From JACCTH01 sp963761985 (GTDB lineage: Bacteria; Actinomycetota; Acidimicrobiia; Spongiisociales; ZC4RG35), in NCBI GenBank assembly GCA_963761985.1, contig CAVXIT010000002.1, forward strand, positions 62,001-126,000: a stretch of DNA of 64,000 bases, read 5' to 3'. Positions 52,907 through 60,901 of this stretch are shown here, piece by piece; position 1 is the first letter of the stretch, and each line of letters begins with the position of its first letter. The notes under the pieces are model-generated. The model was not told where the DNA came from. It was given only the letters and a program-made list of their open reading frames with translations, and did no database searches. Both the position numbers and the translations under genes were made by a program.

Positions 52907-54193
52907 TTGCAAGCAGCTCACCTCCTGACCAACGCCAGCCAACCGCGTCTCCATAGCCCGGGCATCGTCGACATCGACGACGGTCGGATCGTATGGTCTG
53001 GTCCGGCCGCGAGTGCGCCATCGGCCCCAGGTGAGTCACGAACTTTGGAGGGGCTTTTAATGCCGGGCCTCGTCAACACACACGCTCACACCCCGATGGT
53101 GCTGCTGCGCGGGGCGGGCGAAGGCCTGCCGGTCTCGACCTGGCTCACCGAGGTCATGTGGCCGCGGGAGGGTCGCCTCACCGCCGGCGATGTGAAGCTG
53201 GCCATGTTGGCCGGTGGGGCCGAACTCCTGGCGAACGGCATCACCACGAGCCATGAGATGTACTTCCACTCAGAGGCGGTGGCGACGGCCGCCACGGAAC
53301 TCGGACTCCGGGCCGTGGTCACCCCACCGGTGCTCGTGTCCGACGACCTCGCCTCGTTCGGCGGTTGGGCCGAGCAGCTCGATGCCATGGTCGAACAGGC
53401 AGACCGGTGGCGAGACGACGAACTGATCAGCATCGGCTTCGGTCCGCATTCCGCCTACGCCTTGGGTGAAGAGCCCCTCGTGCGAGTGGTCGAGCTCGCT
53501 CGAAAATCGGAAATGCACATCCAGATCCACGTGGCCGAGGGTCGTCATGAAGGTGATGCGGTGCGCGAACGGACCGGCCTGTCGGTGCCCGGTTATCTCG
53601 ATCAACTTGGCATGCTCGACGGTCACGTCGTCGCCGCCCATGGCGTGTGGTTGACCCCCGACGACATCGAACTCTTCGCCGCACGTCGGACAGCTGTGGC
53701 GCATTGCCCATGCTCCAACTCCAAACATGCTTCCGGCTTCGCGCCCGTTCGAGCCCTGCGATCGGCGGGAGTTGCGGTGGGTCTCGGAACCGATGGCCCG
53801 GCCTCCCATGACCGGCTCGATCTCTTCGAAGAGATGCGAATGGCGCTGCGGCTCGCCCGCCTGGCAGCCGACGACGCGGGAGCGATGGGACCGGCGGACG
53901 TGCTGGCGATGGCCACAGTGGAGGGAGCGCGGGCGTTGGGTCGTTCCGATCTCGGGCGGCTCGAAACCGGATGCCGGGCCGATCTCATCCATCTCGACGT
54001 TTCGTCTCTCTATCCGGTCGTCGAAGAAAGCGATCTGCTCACCCATCTGGTCTATCTAGGCGGCCCCGCCCTGGTCAAAGACGTTTGGGTAGAAGGGCGG
54101 CAGGTCGTCGAGCGCGGCAACGTGACCACAATCGACGTAGCTCAGGTTCGAGCGGAGGCGACGGCGCGGGCGAAAAACCTGGCTGGCTTGTGA
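52907..54193 (+). CDS. MTA/5'-deoxyadenosine-deaminase-like amidohydrolase
   Basis: 428 residues from TTG 52907, just 62 bases from the divergent isomerase gene. Amidohydrolase of the MtaD/TrzA/SsnA group. It has metal ligands in GLVNTHAHTPMVLLRGAGEG, IGFGPHSAYAL, the His of IQIHVAEGRHEG, VAAHGVWLT, the block VAHCPCSNSKHASGFAPVRALRSAGVAVGLGTDGPASHDRLDLFEEMR (catalytic Asp in TDG), and a C-terminal IHLDVSSLYP typical of MTA/SAH deaminases. Would convert adenosine-type nucleosides to inosine-type ones with release of ammonia. Confidence 0.88.
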   Translation: MQAAHLLTNASQPRLHSPGIVDIDDGRIVWSGPAASAPSAPGESRTLEGLLMPGLVNTHAHTPMVLLRGAGEGLPVSTWLTEVMWPREGRLTAGDVKLAMLAGGAELLANGITTSHEMYFHSEAVATAATELGLRAVVTPPVLVSDDLASFGGWAEQLDAMVEQADRWRDDELISIGFGPHSAYALGEEPLVRVVELARKSEMHIQIHVAEGRHEGDAVRERTGLSVPGYLDQLGMLDGHVVAAHGVWLTPDDIELFAARRTAVAHCPCSNSKHASGFAPVRALRSAGVAVGLGTDGPASHDRLDLFEEMRMALRLARLAADDAGAMGPADVLAMATVEGARALGRSDLGRLETGCRADLIHLDVSSLYPVVEESDLLTHLVYLGGPALVKDVWVEGRQVVERGNVTTIDVAQVRAEATARAKNLAGL

Positions 54194-54663
54194 CTGCCCA
54201 GGACTTCATTGCCCTGCTCGAGTTGGAACCGCTGCCCGATGAGGGCGGATTCTTCCGCCAGACCTATCGGGATGATTTTTCAACGGCGATCTACTTCCTC
54301 GTGACTCCCGCCGAGTTCTCGGCGCTCCACCGATTGCAAACAACCGAGATCTATCACTTCTATGCGGGTGATCCACTGCAAATGCTGCTCCTTCATCCAG
54401 ATGGCCGCATCGAACGACCGCTCCTCGGGCCTGATTTCGGCAATGGGCAAAGCCCACAGTTGGCCGTGCCTGGCGGCGTTTGGCAAGGTTCAGCCACGAC
54501 TGGTTCGATCTCTCTGCTCGGGACGACGATGGCTCCCGGCTTTCGGCCGGAAGACTTCGAGCTCGGTCAGCGCGCTGAGCTGGAGGCGGCCTATCCCACC
54601 GCCGCCGGCGACATCGTCCGCCTCACCCGCGACTCGAGCGCGTACGGATCAATGAAAAAGTGA
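54190..54663 (+). CDS. DUF985 cupin-like protein
   Basis: 157 residues from GTG 54190 overlapping the deaminase stop codon (GTGA). Cupin-5/DUF985 features: ELEPLPDEGGFFRQTYRDD, AIYFLVTPAEFSALHRLQTTEIYHFYAGDPLQMLLLHPDG, and GASWFQGS-like PGGVWQGSATTGSISLLGTTMAPGF with FRPEDFELGQRAELEAAYP at the end. Known members of this fold are small sugar-binding or isomerase-like proteins of uncertain function. Co-translation with the deaminase suggests a role in the same pathway. Confidence 0.88.
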   Translation: MTAQDFIALLELEPLPDEGGFFRQTYRDDFSTAIYFLVTPAEFSALHRLQTTEIYHFYAGDPLQMLLLHPDGRIERPLLGPDFGNGQSPQLAVPGGVWQGSATTGSISLLGTTMAPGFRPEDFELGQRAELEAAYPTAAGDIVRLTRDSSAYGSMKK

Positions 54664-55354
54664 ACCGGCCCTCGACGAAAAAGGTATTCGAGTACATGAC
54701 CGGGCGGGCGTTCTCCAGGTAATGGACTTGGCTCAAGAGCACGTAGTTCGACCCGGCCGGTCGTGGTCCCCAACCCACTTCGCTGCCGGAGGCCGCGTGA
54801 ACCTCGGTGAGAGCGGTCGCAACTCGGGCGTCATGTCTCTCCAGAACCGCAAAGAGGGACCCGTCGACGGAATGGACGTCAAATTCCTGGGGGAAAACGC
54901 GGCGAGGGATGGCGTCGTAGGAAAAGGCCACCACGTTTCCATCTGCGATCAACTCTCGCTCCGTGGCCAGAACCTTGGCTCGGGCAGGCAAGTCGAGCCG
55001 GCGCCGTTCCGTAGCCGTGGCAGACCGGGTGACCCGGCTCCGATAACTCATCTCAGGCGTCAACCCGAACGAGGCAATGGTGTCCGACAGCGAGTTGAGC
55101 TGGCGGAGATCGGCGCGGACCTCGGTGGTGCCAGCGTTGGCGAATGTCCCCAGGCCATGCCGGGTGACAGTCAGACCCAGGCTTTCCAGGCGACGCAGAG
55201 CACTCCGTACCGTTGCCCGGGAGACGCCGTACTCGTCCGTCAATTGGTGTTCGGTCGGCAGTCGCTCACCGGCTCGCAGCTCACCTCTTTGCAGACGGTT
55301 AAGCAGATCTGCCGAGATGTGGTCAACCAGAGATGTGCGCCCAGCAGCAGACAT
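54623..55354 (-). CDS. GntR-family regulator with UTRA domain
   Basis: 243 residues. Winged helix: ISADLLNRLQRGELRAGERLPTEHQLTDEYGVSRATVRSALRRLESLGL. The UTRA effector domain runs from about residue 90 to 235 (LPARAKVLATERELIADGNVVAFSYDAIPRRV and SQVHYLENARPVMYSNTFFVEGRFTFSLIRTR). It is embedded on the opposite strand of the plus-strand cluster: its 3' end overlaps the cupin by 41 bases, and its 5' end faces the first SDR gene over 53 bases. It probably controls the nucleoside cluster in response to a sugar phosphate or nucleoside. Confidence 0.9.
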   Translation of the reverse strand: MSAAGRTSLVDHISADLLNRLQRGELRAGERLPTEHQLTDEYGVSRATVRSALRRLESLGLTVTRHGLGTFANAGTTEVRADLRQLNSLSDTIASFGLTPEMSYRSRVTRSATATERRRLDLPARAKVLATERELIADGNVVAFSYDAIPRRVFPQEFDVHSVDGSLFAVLERHDARVATALTEVHAASGSEVGWGPRPAGSNYVLLSQVHYLENARPVMYSNTFFVEGRFTFSLIRTRSSRG

Positions 55355-55407
55355 CGAGTCATCATAAGTGGCGCCCTTCTGCGACCCTCGATAGGTTCTG
55401 CGAATCG

Positions 55408-56161
55408 ATGACCGGGCTACCCGCTCCTTCTAAATTGCTCGACCTCTCCGGCAAAGCCGTGATCGTCACCGGTAGCGGCGGGGGTATCGGAACCGGCATC
55501 GCTCGCCGCCTAGCCGCCGCCGGCGCGGAATTGCTGTTGCATGTCCGCACCAGCGACGCGCCTCAGATCGATGGCAGACACACCTCGATCAGGGCCGATC
55601 TAATTTCCGAAATCGGGCCGGAACAAGTGACCGCCGCGGCCCTCGAACACTTCGGGCGCATCGACGGGCTGATCAACAACGCTGGTATTCAGCCGATCGC
55701 TCCCTTGATCGCGATGAGCGACGAGGAGTTCCGGGAGATGATCGAAACCAACCTCACCTCGGTGCACCGGCTGACCAAAGCCGTCGCCACCTCCATGACC
55801 CAAGGTGGATCGATCGTTCATGTGGCGTCGATCGAGGGCACCCAGCCTGCCCGCAACCATGGCCACTACGCAGCTGCCAAGGCAGGCCTGCTGATGCACG
55901 CGAGAGCCGCCGCGCTCGAATGGGGCGACCGTGGGATCCGAGTGAACTCGGTTTCGCCGGGCCTGATCGACCGGCCCGGGTCTTGATCATGACTGGCCCG
56001 AAGGCGTGGCCCGCTGGCGAAAGGCCGCCCCTCTCCAAAGGCTGGGGACGCCCGAAGACATTGGCGATGCCTGCGTCTTTCTCATCTCCGATCTCTCGCG
56101 CTGGATCACCGGAACGAACCTGGTCGTCGATGGCGGTGTCCTTGCCAACACCACATGGTGA
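55408..56161 (+). CDS. Short-chain dehydrogenase/reductase, one frameshift
   Basis: About 250 residues. NAD-binding AVIVTGSGGGIGTGIARRLAAAGAEL, LINNAGIQPIAP, catalytic Ser in IVHVASIEG and YxxxK in HYAAAKAGLL. After VNSVSPGLIDRPG an extra G at about 55977 moves the frame to LDHDWPEGVARWRKAAPLQRLGTPEDIGDACVFLISDLSRWITGTNLVVDGGVLANTTW, a normal SDR C-terminus. First gene of the second half of the cluster. Substrate unknown. Confidence 0.85.
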
Positions 56162-56188
56162 CGCAAGCCGAATGGTGACGTTGCCAGC

Positions 56189-56962
56189 ATGATGACTTTG
56201 GATGGCCGGCGCTACATCGTCACCGGGGCGGCCGGCGGCATCGGCGGTGGGATCGTGTCTGTCCTGCTTGAACGCGGGGCTCGGGTGGCGCTGTTCGATT
56301 TGGATGAAGCGAGGACCAAGGAAGTTGCTCGACGCGTCGATCCCGGAGGCGATCAGACCGTGGCGATCGGTGTCGATGTCACCGACGAAACGAGTGTTGC
56401 CGAGGGCGTGGGTCGAGCCATTGAGGGGTTGGGAGGGCTGGAAGGGTTGGTCAACAACGCAGGATCCGTCGTTCTCGACACCGCCTGGGATGCTGCGGTC
56501 GAAGACTGGTCGAAACAGCTCGAGGTGAATGTGATTGGAACGTTCCTTTGCTCACGCGAAGTGGGGAGACATCTACAGCTTGAGGGCGGTGCCATCGTCA
56601 ATGTCGCCTCGAATTGCGGCAAAGTCGGCTACAAGAACATGGCCGCCTATAACGCGGCCAAGGCGGCGGTGATCAGCCTCACGAGGTCGCTCGCGATGGA
56701 ATGGGCGGAGAACGGGATAAACGTCAACGCGGTCTGTCCGGGTGGGGTCGACACGCCGATGCTGGCCGGGGTGGCTGAATGGCTTTCGCCTCGTCTCGAC
56801 GTCCCCGCCGACGAGCTGCTCGCCGAAATGGGTGCTGCCCAATTGGGTCGAAAGATTGCTCCCGTCGAAGTGGCGAAAGTGATCGCGTTCCTGTTGTCGG
56901 ACGACGCCTTGATCATTCGCGGCCAAGCCATCAACGTCGACGGCGGGGACACTCCCTACTGA
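56189..56962 (+). CDS. Short-chain dehydrogenase/reductase
   Basis: 257 residues from ATG 56189 or 56192. Rossmann motif YIVTGAAGGIGGGIVSVLLERGARVALFDLDEART, NNAGSVV, Ser in IVNVASNCG, YxxxK in AAYNAAKAAVISLTRSLAMEWAENGINVNAVCPGGVDTPML, and the terminal INVDGGDTPY. It resembles sugar or polyol dehydrogenases. Lies 27 bases after the first SDR and 14 before the aldolase fusion. Confidence 0.92.
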   Translation: MMTLDGRRYIVTGAAGGIGGGIVSVLLERGARVALFDLDEARTKEVARRVDPGGDQTVAIGVDVTDETSVAEGVGRAIEGLGGLEGLVNNAGSVVLDTAWDAAVEDWSKQLEVNVIGTFLCSREVGRHLQLEGGAIVNVASNCGKVGYKNMAAYNAAKAAVISLTRSLAMEWAENGINVNAVCPGGVDTPMLAGVAEWLSPRLDVPADELLAEMGAAQLGRKIAPVEVAKVIAFLLSDDALIIRGQAINVDGGDTPY

Positions 56963-56975
56963 TGGAGAACACCTA

Positions 56976-58940
56976 GTGGAAAACAGGTGGGACGACTCGC
57001 GCAGATTCGAAACCGTGCTCGATGAATGCGTATACGGATCTCGTCTGATCGGGAGCGATCCCGCGCTCGTGCTTCATGGGGGCGGCAACACTTCGGTCAA
57101 GGCGCCCTTCGGGGATATCACCAGCGCAGACATCCCCGCGTTGTGGGTGAAGGGCAGTGGATGGGATCTCGCATCGATCGAACCGGCCGGGTTTCCCCCG
57201 CTGCGACAAGAGCGACTCCTCGACCTCTTGGCTCTCGAGAAGTTGTCCGATCCGGAAATGATGCGAGAGCTTTCGGCTGCGCGCCTCGATCCCGGCTCAC
57301 CGCAACCGTCGGTGGAAAGCCTCCTACACGCCTTCCTCCCCTATCCGGCCGTGCAGCACAGCCACGCCGATGTGATCGTCACCCTCACCAATGTCGCCGA
57401 CGGTGCTGCGACCGTCCGCAAGGTCTTTGGCGACGAAGTGGTAATCGTGCCATACGTGATGCCGGGATTCGATCTAGCCCGAGCGGTGCGCAACCTCTGG
57501 CCCAGCCAGGTGACCGACCAAACCATCGGAATGGTGCTGCTCAATCATGGACTGTTCACCTTTGGCTCAACGACCAAGGAGGCCTACGACCGCCACGTCG
57601 ACCTCATCACGAAAGCCGAGGATTGGCTGGCGATGAATGCCCCCTCATCGGTCGCGCAGGACGGGCCTCTCGGTCCGGTCGACCCTGTCATCCTCGCCGG
57701 GGTCCGACAGGACGTGTCGCGAGTGGCTGGCGTCCCGCTGGTGATGATGAGGCATACCAATTCCGCGGTTGCCCGATTCGTCAAACGCCCTGATCTAGTT
57801 TCGCTCGCCGCGCGCGGCCCGTTGACCCCCGATCATGTGATTCGGACCAAACACCTGGCGATGGTGGGGCGTGACGTCGACGAGTACGCAGCCGCCTACC
57901 AGAAGTATTTCGCCGAGAACGAGTCGCGCGGACGGGTTCCGCTGCAGATGCTGGACCCCGCACCACGCGTAGTGCTCGACACCGAGCTGGGCATGCTCAC
58001 CTTCGGACGCAGCGCCCGGGACGCGCAAATCGCCGGCGACATCTACCAACGTACGATCGCGGTGCTGGAGCGATCCGAAGATTTTCTCGGGGGCTACCGG
58101 GCGCTGGAAGCAAGCGACCTCTTCGACGCCGAGTACTGGGATCTCGAGCAGGCCAAGGTGCGCCAGGCAGGCAAGCCGCCCGAGTTCACCGGGATGGTCG
58201 CGCTCGTCACCGGTGCGGCTTCCGGGATCGGCCGCGCCTGCACCGCCGAGCTCCTGGCTCGCGGAGCGGCCGTCGCCGGACTTGACCGTTCTCCCGAGGT
58301 CGCCACGGCCTTCGCCGCGCCAGGTTGGCGCGGCTTCGAAGTCGACGTCACTGACCCAAACGCACAGCGGGACGCAATCGCAGCCGTCGTCGAAGCATTT
58401 GGCGGCATCGACCTGGTGGTCGCCGCGGCCGGAATTTTCGGTGCCTCACAAACAGTCGCTGAACTCGATCCTGCGGCCTGGGACTCGGTGATGGCGGTGA
58501 ACGTGAACGCAGTGGCGAGCCTGTTTAGAAGTTTGGACCCGATTCTCCGGCTGTCTCCAGCAGGCGGACGGGTGGTGGTGATTGCTTCGAAAAACGTTCC
58601 GGCTCCCGGCCGTGGTGCTGGTGCGTACTCCGCGTCGAAGGCGGCCGTGACCCAGCTCGCGCGGGTGGCGGCGCTCGAGTGGGCCGAGGCCGGCGTTCGC
58701 GTCAATGTGGTTCATCCGGATGCGGTCTTCGATACGGGGTTGTGGACCGAGGAACTCGTCGCCGAGCGAGCCGCACGCTCTGGACTTACGCCTGAGGAAT
58801 ACCGCAAACGCAATCTGCTGCAGGTCGAGGTGACCTCCGACCTGGTAGCGAAGACGGTCGCCGACTTGTGCTCGGATCGCTTTGCGGCGACGACCGGTGC
58901 CCAGATCCCCATCGACGGCGGCAGTGAAAGGACCATCTAA
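56976..58940 (+). CDS. Bifunctional class II aldolase / short-chain dehydrogenase fusion
   Basis: 654 residues from GTG 56976, preceded by GGAG. Residues 1-390 form a class II aldolase/adducin domain: VLHGGGNTSVKA (phosphate loop), the Glu in QPSVESLLHAFLP, zinc ligands in VQHSHADVIVTLTNVADG, and VLLNHGLFTFGSTTKEAYDRH. Residues 400-654 form an SDR domain: ALVTGAASGIGRACTAELLARGAAVAGLDRS, VVAAAGIFGASQ, VVIASKNVPAPG, YSASK and a C-terminal IPIDGGSERTI. Relatives act on rhamnulose-1-phosphate, cleaving it to DHAP and lactaldehyde, which the second domain oxidises. Beside mtnA and a nucleoside phosphorylase, a 5-deoxyribulose or methylthioribulose 1-phosphate substrate is more likely. Confidence 0.92.
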   Translation: MENRWDDSRRFETVLDECVYGSRLIGSDPALVLHGGGNTSVKAPFGDITSADIPALWVKGSGWDLASIEPAGFPPLRQERLLDLLALEKLSDPEMMRELSAARLDPGSPQPSVESLLHAFLPYPAVQHSHADVIVTLTNVADGAATVRKVFGDEVVIVPYVMPGFDLARAVRNLWPSQVTDQTIGMVLLNHGLFTFGSTTKEAYDRHVDLITKAEDWLAMNAPSSVAQDGPLGPVDPVILAGVRQDVSRVAGVPLVMMRHTNSAVARFVKRPDLVSLAARGPLTPDHVIRTKHLAMVGRDVDEYAAAYQKYFAENESRGRVPLQMLDPAPRVVLDTELGMLTFGRSARDAQIAGDIYQRTIAVLERSEDFLGGYRALEASDLFDAEYWDLEQAKVRQAGKPPEFTGMVALVTGAASGIGRACTAELLARGAAVAGLDRSPEVATAFAAPGWRGFEVDVTDPNAQRDAIAAVVEAFGGIDLVVAAAGIFGASQTVAELDPAAWDSVMAVNVNAVASLFRSLDPILRLSPAGGRVVVIASKNVPAPGRGAGAYSASKAAVTQLARVAALEWAEAGVRVNVVHPDAVFDTGLWTEELVAERAARSGLTPEEYRKRNLLQVEVTSDLVAKTVADLCSDRFAATTGAQIPIDGGSERTI

Positions 58941-59717
58941 GTGATCGACCCCGCCAAATTCAGTCCCATCAGGCTCGATGCCGATTCCGTGCTCCCGGTG
59001 CTGCAAGTCCGGGTGGGTGATCTACCAAAGAAGGTGATCGTCGTCGGCGACCCCAAACGTGCCTCGCTCGCCGCCGAGAAGCTCGAAAACACTCGCGAGC
59101 TTGGCAGCTATCGGGAGTACTTCAGCTACGCCGGCACATACAACGGGGTTGACATCGGAGTCGTCTCTCATGGAGTCGGCGGCGCCGGAGCCGCGGTCTG
59201 CTTCGAAGAGCTATGTCGCTCGGGAGTCGACACAATCATCCGGGCCGGCAGCGCCGGAGGTATGCAGCCCGACGTAGTCGATGGGCACATCGTCATCGCA
59301 ACGGCGGCGGTCCGCAACGATGGCTTCTCGTCCGGAGTGGTGGCGCCCGAGTTTCCGGCCGTCGCCGACCTCGAGGTGACCAACGCCCTCATCGAATCGA
59401 CTCGAGACACTGTGACAAGTGTCCATCGCGGCATCGTTCTCACCTCAGCCGTGTTCTATCCGCATCCCATCTTTGGCAGCTCGCTCCCGCAGTGGCAGCA
59501 GGCCGGCGTGATCGCGGTGGAAATGGAGGCAGCAGCCCTCTTCGTCATTGCCTCGCTGCATGGTGTCGCCGCCGGCGCCATCTTCGCCATCGACGGCAAT
59601 CCGCTACTCGAGCGAGACGAGGAAATGTCCGGTTACGACCCTCATCGCCAAATCGTGCGCGAGGCGGTCGAATCGATGCTCGACAGCACGTTCGTCGCGC
59701 TGGCCTCGCTGTCGTGA
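58941..59717 (+). CDS. Nucleoside phosphorylase (purine/uridine phosphorylase NP-I family)
   Basis: 258 residues from GTG 58941 directly after the fusion gene's stop codon, with GAAAGGA upstream. Phosphate site KVIVVGDPKRASLAAEKL, VVSHGVGGAGAAVCFEEL, DTIIRAGSAGGMQPDVVDGHIVIATAAVRNDG, the ribose-binding IAVEMEAAALFVIASLHG, and AIFAIDGNPLL, where the Asp sits at the position of the catalytic acid in hexameric PNPs. Splits a nucleoside with phosphate to base and pentose 1-phosphate, exactly the substrate class of MtnA. Last gene of the cluster. Confidence 0.92.
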   Translation: MIDPAKFSPIRLDADSVLPVLQVRVGDLPKKVIVVGDPKRASLAAEKLENTRELGSYREYFSYAGTYNGVDIGVVSHGVGGAGAAVCFEELCRSGVDTIIRAGSAGGMQPDVVDGHIVIATAAVRNDGFSSGVVAPEFPAVADLEVTNALIESTRDTVTSVHRGIVLTSAVFYPHPIFGSSLPQWQQAGVIAVEMEAAALFVIASLHGVAAGAIFAIDGNPLLERDEEMSGYDPHRQIVREAVESMLDSTFVALASLS

Positions 59718-59718
59718 T

Positions 59719-60312
59719 CTAGGTCAGCAACCCTCGAGCTGCGACCAAGTCTGCAACAAGCGCGGAGTAGTCGGCTTCCCGGGTTTCGCGCGAGCGCAAG
59801 ATCGACGAGGGGTGGACGGTCACGAAAACCGAGAGACCCTCCCAGTCAAAGACCTGACCGCGGCTTTGGGTGACCTTGAGATTGGGACCGAGGAGGGCTT
59901 GGCACGCCGTGGCTCCCAACCCGACAATGAGCTGAGGCTGGATGATGGCCACTTCCTCCTCGAGCCACGGTTTGCAAGCCCCGATTTCAGAGCGGTTGGG
60001 TTTCTGATGGAGCCGACGCCAACCGGAGCTCGGTTTCCATTTGAAGTGTTTGACCACGTTGGTGAGATAGAGCTGATCCACATCGATCCCCGCTTCGTCC
60101 AACGCCTTCCGCAGGAGCTTGCCCGCGGGACCGACGAACGGCTCGCCCTGTTTGTCTTCTTCGTCGCCAGGCTGCTCGCCCACCAGCATCAGCCGGGCAC
60201 CCGAATGTCCACTGCCGAAGACGGTTTGGGTCGCGTGCTGATAAAGCGGGCAGTTGGTGCACTCCAAGGCTTCGGCAGCGAGCTGGTCCAGAGCTTTGGA
60301 GGAGCTAACCAT
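59719..60312 (-). CDS. udgX: UdgX-like uracil-DNA glycosylase
   Basis: 197 residues from the ATG of MVSSSKALDQL. Four Fe-S cysteines are expected, and CTNCPLY and ACKPW supply three. Motif A is VGEQPGDEEDKQGEPFVGPAG, and the C-terminal VTVHPSSILR is motif B. The loop VKHFKWKPSSGWRRLHQKPNRSEI corresponds to the KRRIH segment of UdgX, whose His forms a covalent bond to DNA after uracil removal; here it reads RRLH, keeping the His. Overlaps the following hypothetical gene by eight bases. Confidence 0.88.
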   Translation of the reverse strand: MVSSSKALDQLAAEALECTNCPLYQHATQTVFGSGHSGARLMLVGEQPGDEEDKQGEPFVGPAGKLLRKALDEAGIDVDQLYLTNVVKHFKWKPSSGWRRLHQKPNRSEIGACKPWLEEEVAIIQPQLIVGLGATACQALLGPNLKVTQSRGQVFDWEGLSVFVTVHPSSILRSRETREADYSALVADLVAARGLLT

Positions 60313-60811
60313 CGTCCGTTGCTGGCGACAGAAAGGCTTCGGCAGCAGCGCGTTGTTGCAGTTGGCGAAGCGCCTTGGCCTGCCGGGCCGCCTGCTTTTC
60401 CAGGCCAATGAGATCGAAGGCGGTCAACCCTGGGTGCCGCTCCGAATAGTTTCGCAACGCTACCCAAAGCCCTCGCTTCGAACTCACGCCGGCCAAGAGC
60501 GCCTCAATCTCGAACAAACGGCCAAGGGCTCCGTAACCGCCGACGCTGGTCTTCAGCTGTGTAGCCAATGCCAGGACAATCGAGGCCGTTCGCTTGACAT
60601 CGCCGCCATCGATTCCGAGTTCCGACCTGATGGCTTGGAGAGTGCCCCGTTCCTCCCTGATTTCCCGGGCGATCCTCACGAACTCCCGTCCCCCCTCGGT
60701 GTCGCGGTTCTTGGCTGCAAGCCGATCGGCAAGTCGCTCGCCCAAAGCAGATCCCGCCCAGTGATCGTTGAGATAACTAGCGAGGCTCTTCGAAGTATCG
60801 GGCGGGTCCAT
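60305..60811 (-). CDS. Conserved hypothetical helical protein, coupled to udgX
   Basis: 168 residues, apparently all alpha. LASYLNDHWAGSALGERLADRLAAKNRDTEGGREFVRIAREIREERGTLQAIRSELGI is followed by KRTASIVLALATQLKTSVGGYGALGRLFEIEALLAGVSSKRGLWVALR. The length, the DHxAG start and the GY-L-FEIEAL-x-G-V pattern recall four-helix bundle proteins, but I cannot name the family with confidence. Upstream of udgX in the same transcript. Confidence 0.6.
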   Translation of the reverse strand: MDPPDTSKSLASYLNDHWAGSALGERLADRLAAKNRDTEGGREFVRIAREIREERGTLQAIRSELGIDGGDVKRTASIVLALATQLKTSVGGYGALGRLFEIEALLAGVSSKRGLWVALRNYSERHPGLTAFDLIGLEKQAARQAKALRQLQQRAAAEAFLSPATDDG

Positions 60812-60839
60812 TCCGTGTCACCCTTTCCCAATTGAGGGG

Positions 60840-60885
60840 TTGACAAATCGGGTGCTTTCAGATACGTTTCGGTCGAGCGACCGAA
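60840..60885 (+). promoter_or_regulatory. Promoter and TetR-type operator upstream of the hydrolase operon
   Basis: A perfect -35 TTGACA (60840-60845), a 17-base spacer and a weak -10 TACGTT (60863-60868). Overlapping its end, a perfect inverted repeat, TTCGGTCG (60868-60875) and CGACCGAA (60878-60885), is separated by two bases. It lies 17 bases upstream of the TetR gene start. The position is that of a repressor operator for an autoregulated TetR gene and the downstream hydrolases. Confidence 0.65.
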
Positions 60886-60901
60886 CGAGGCATTTTTCCC
60901 A

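Noticed and set aside
56976..58940. Reading the fusion enzyme as part of rhamnose catabolism
   Set aside because: No rhamnose isomerase, rhamnulokinase, mutarotase or rhamnose-type transporter is in the neighbourhood, while nucleoside and MtnA-type genes flank it. Not excluded biochemically.
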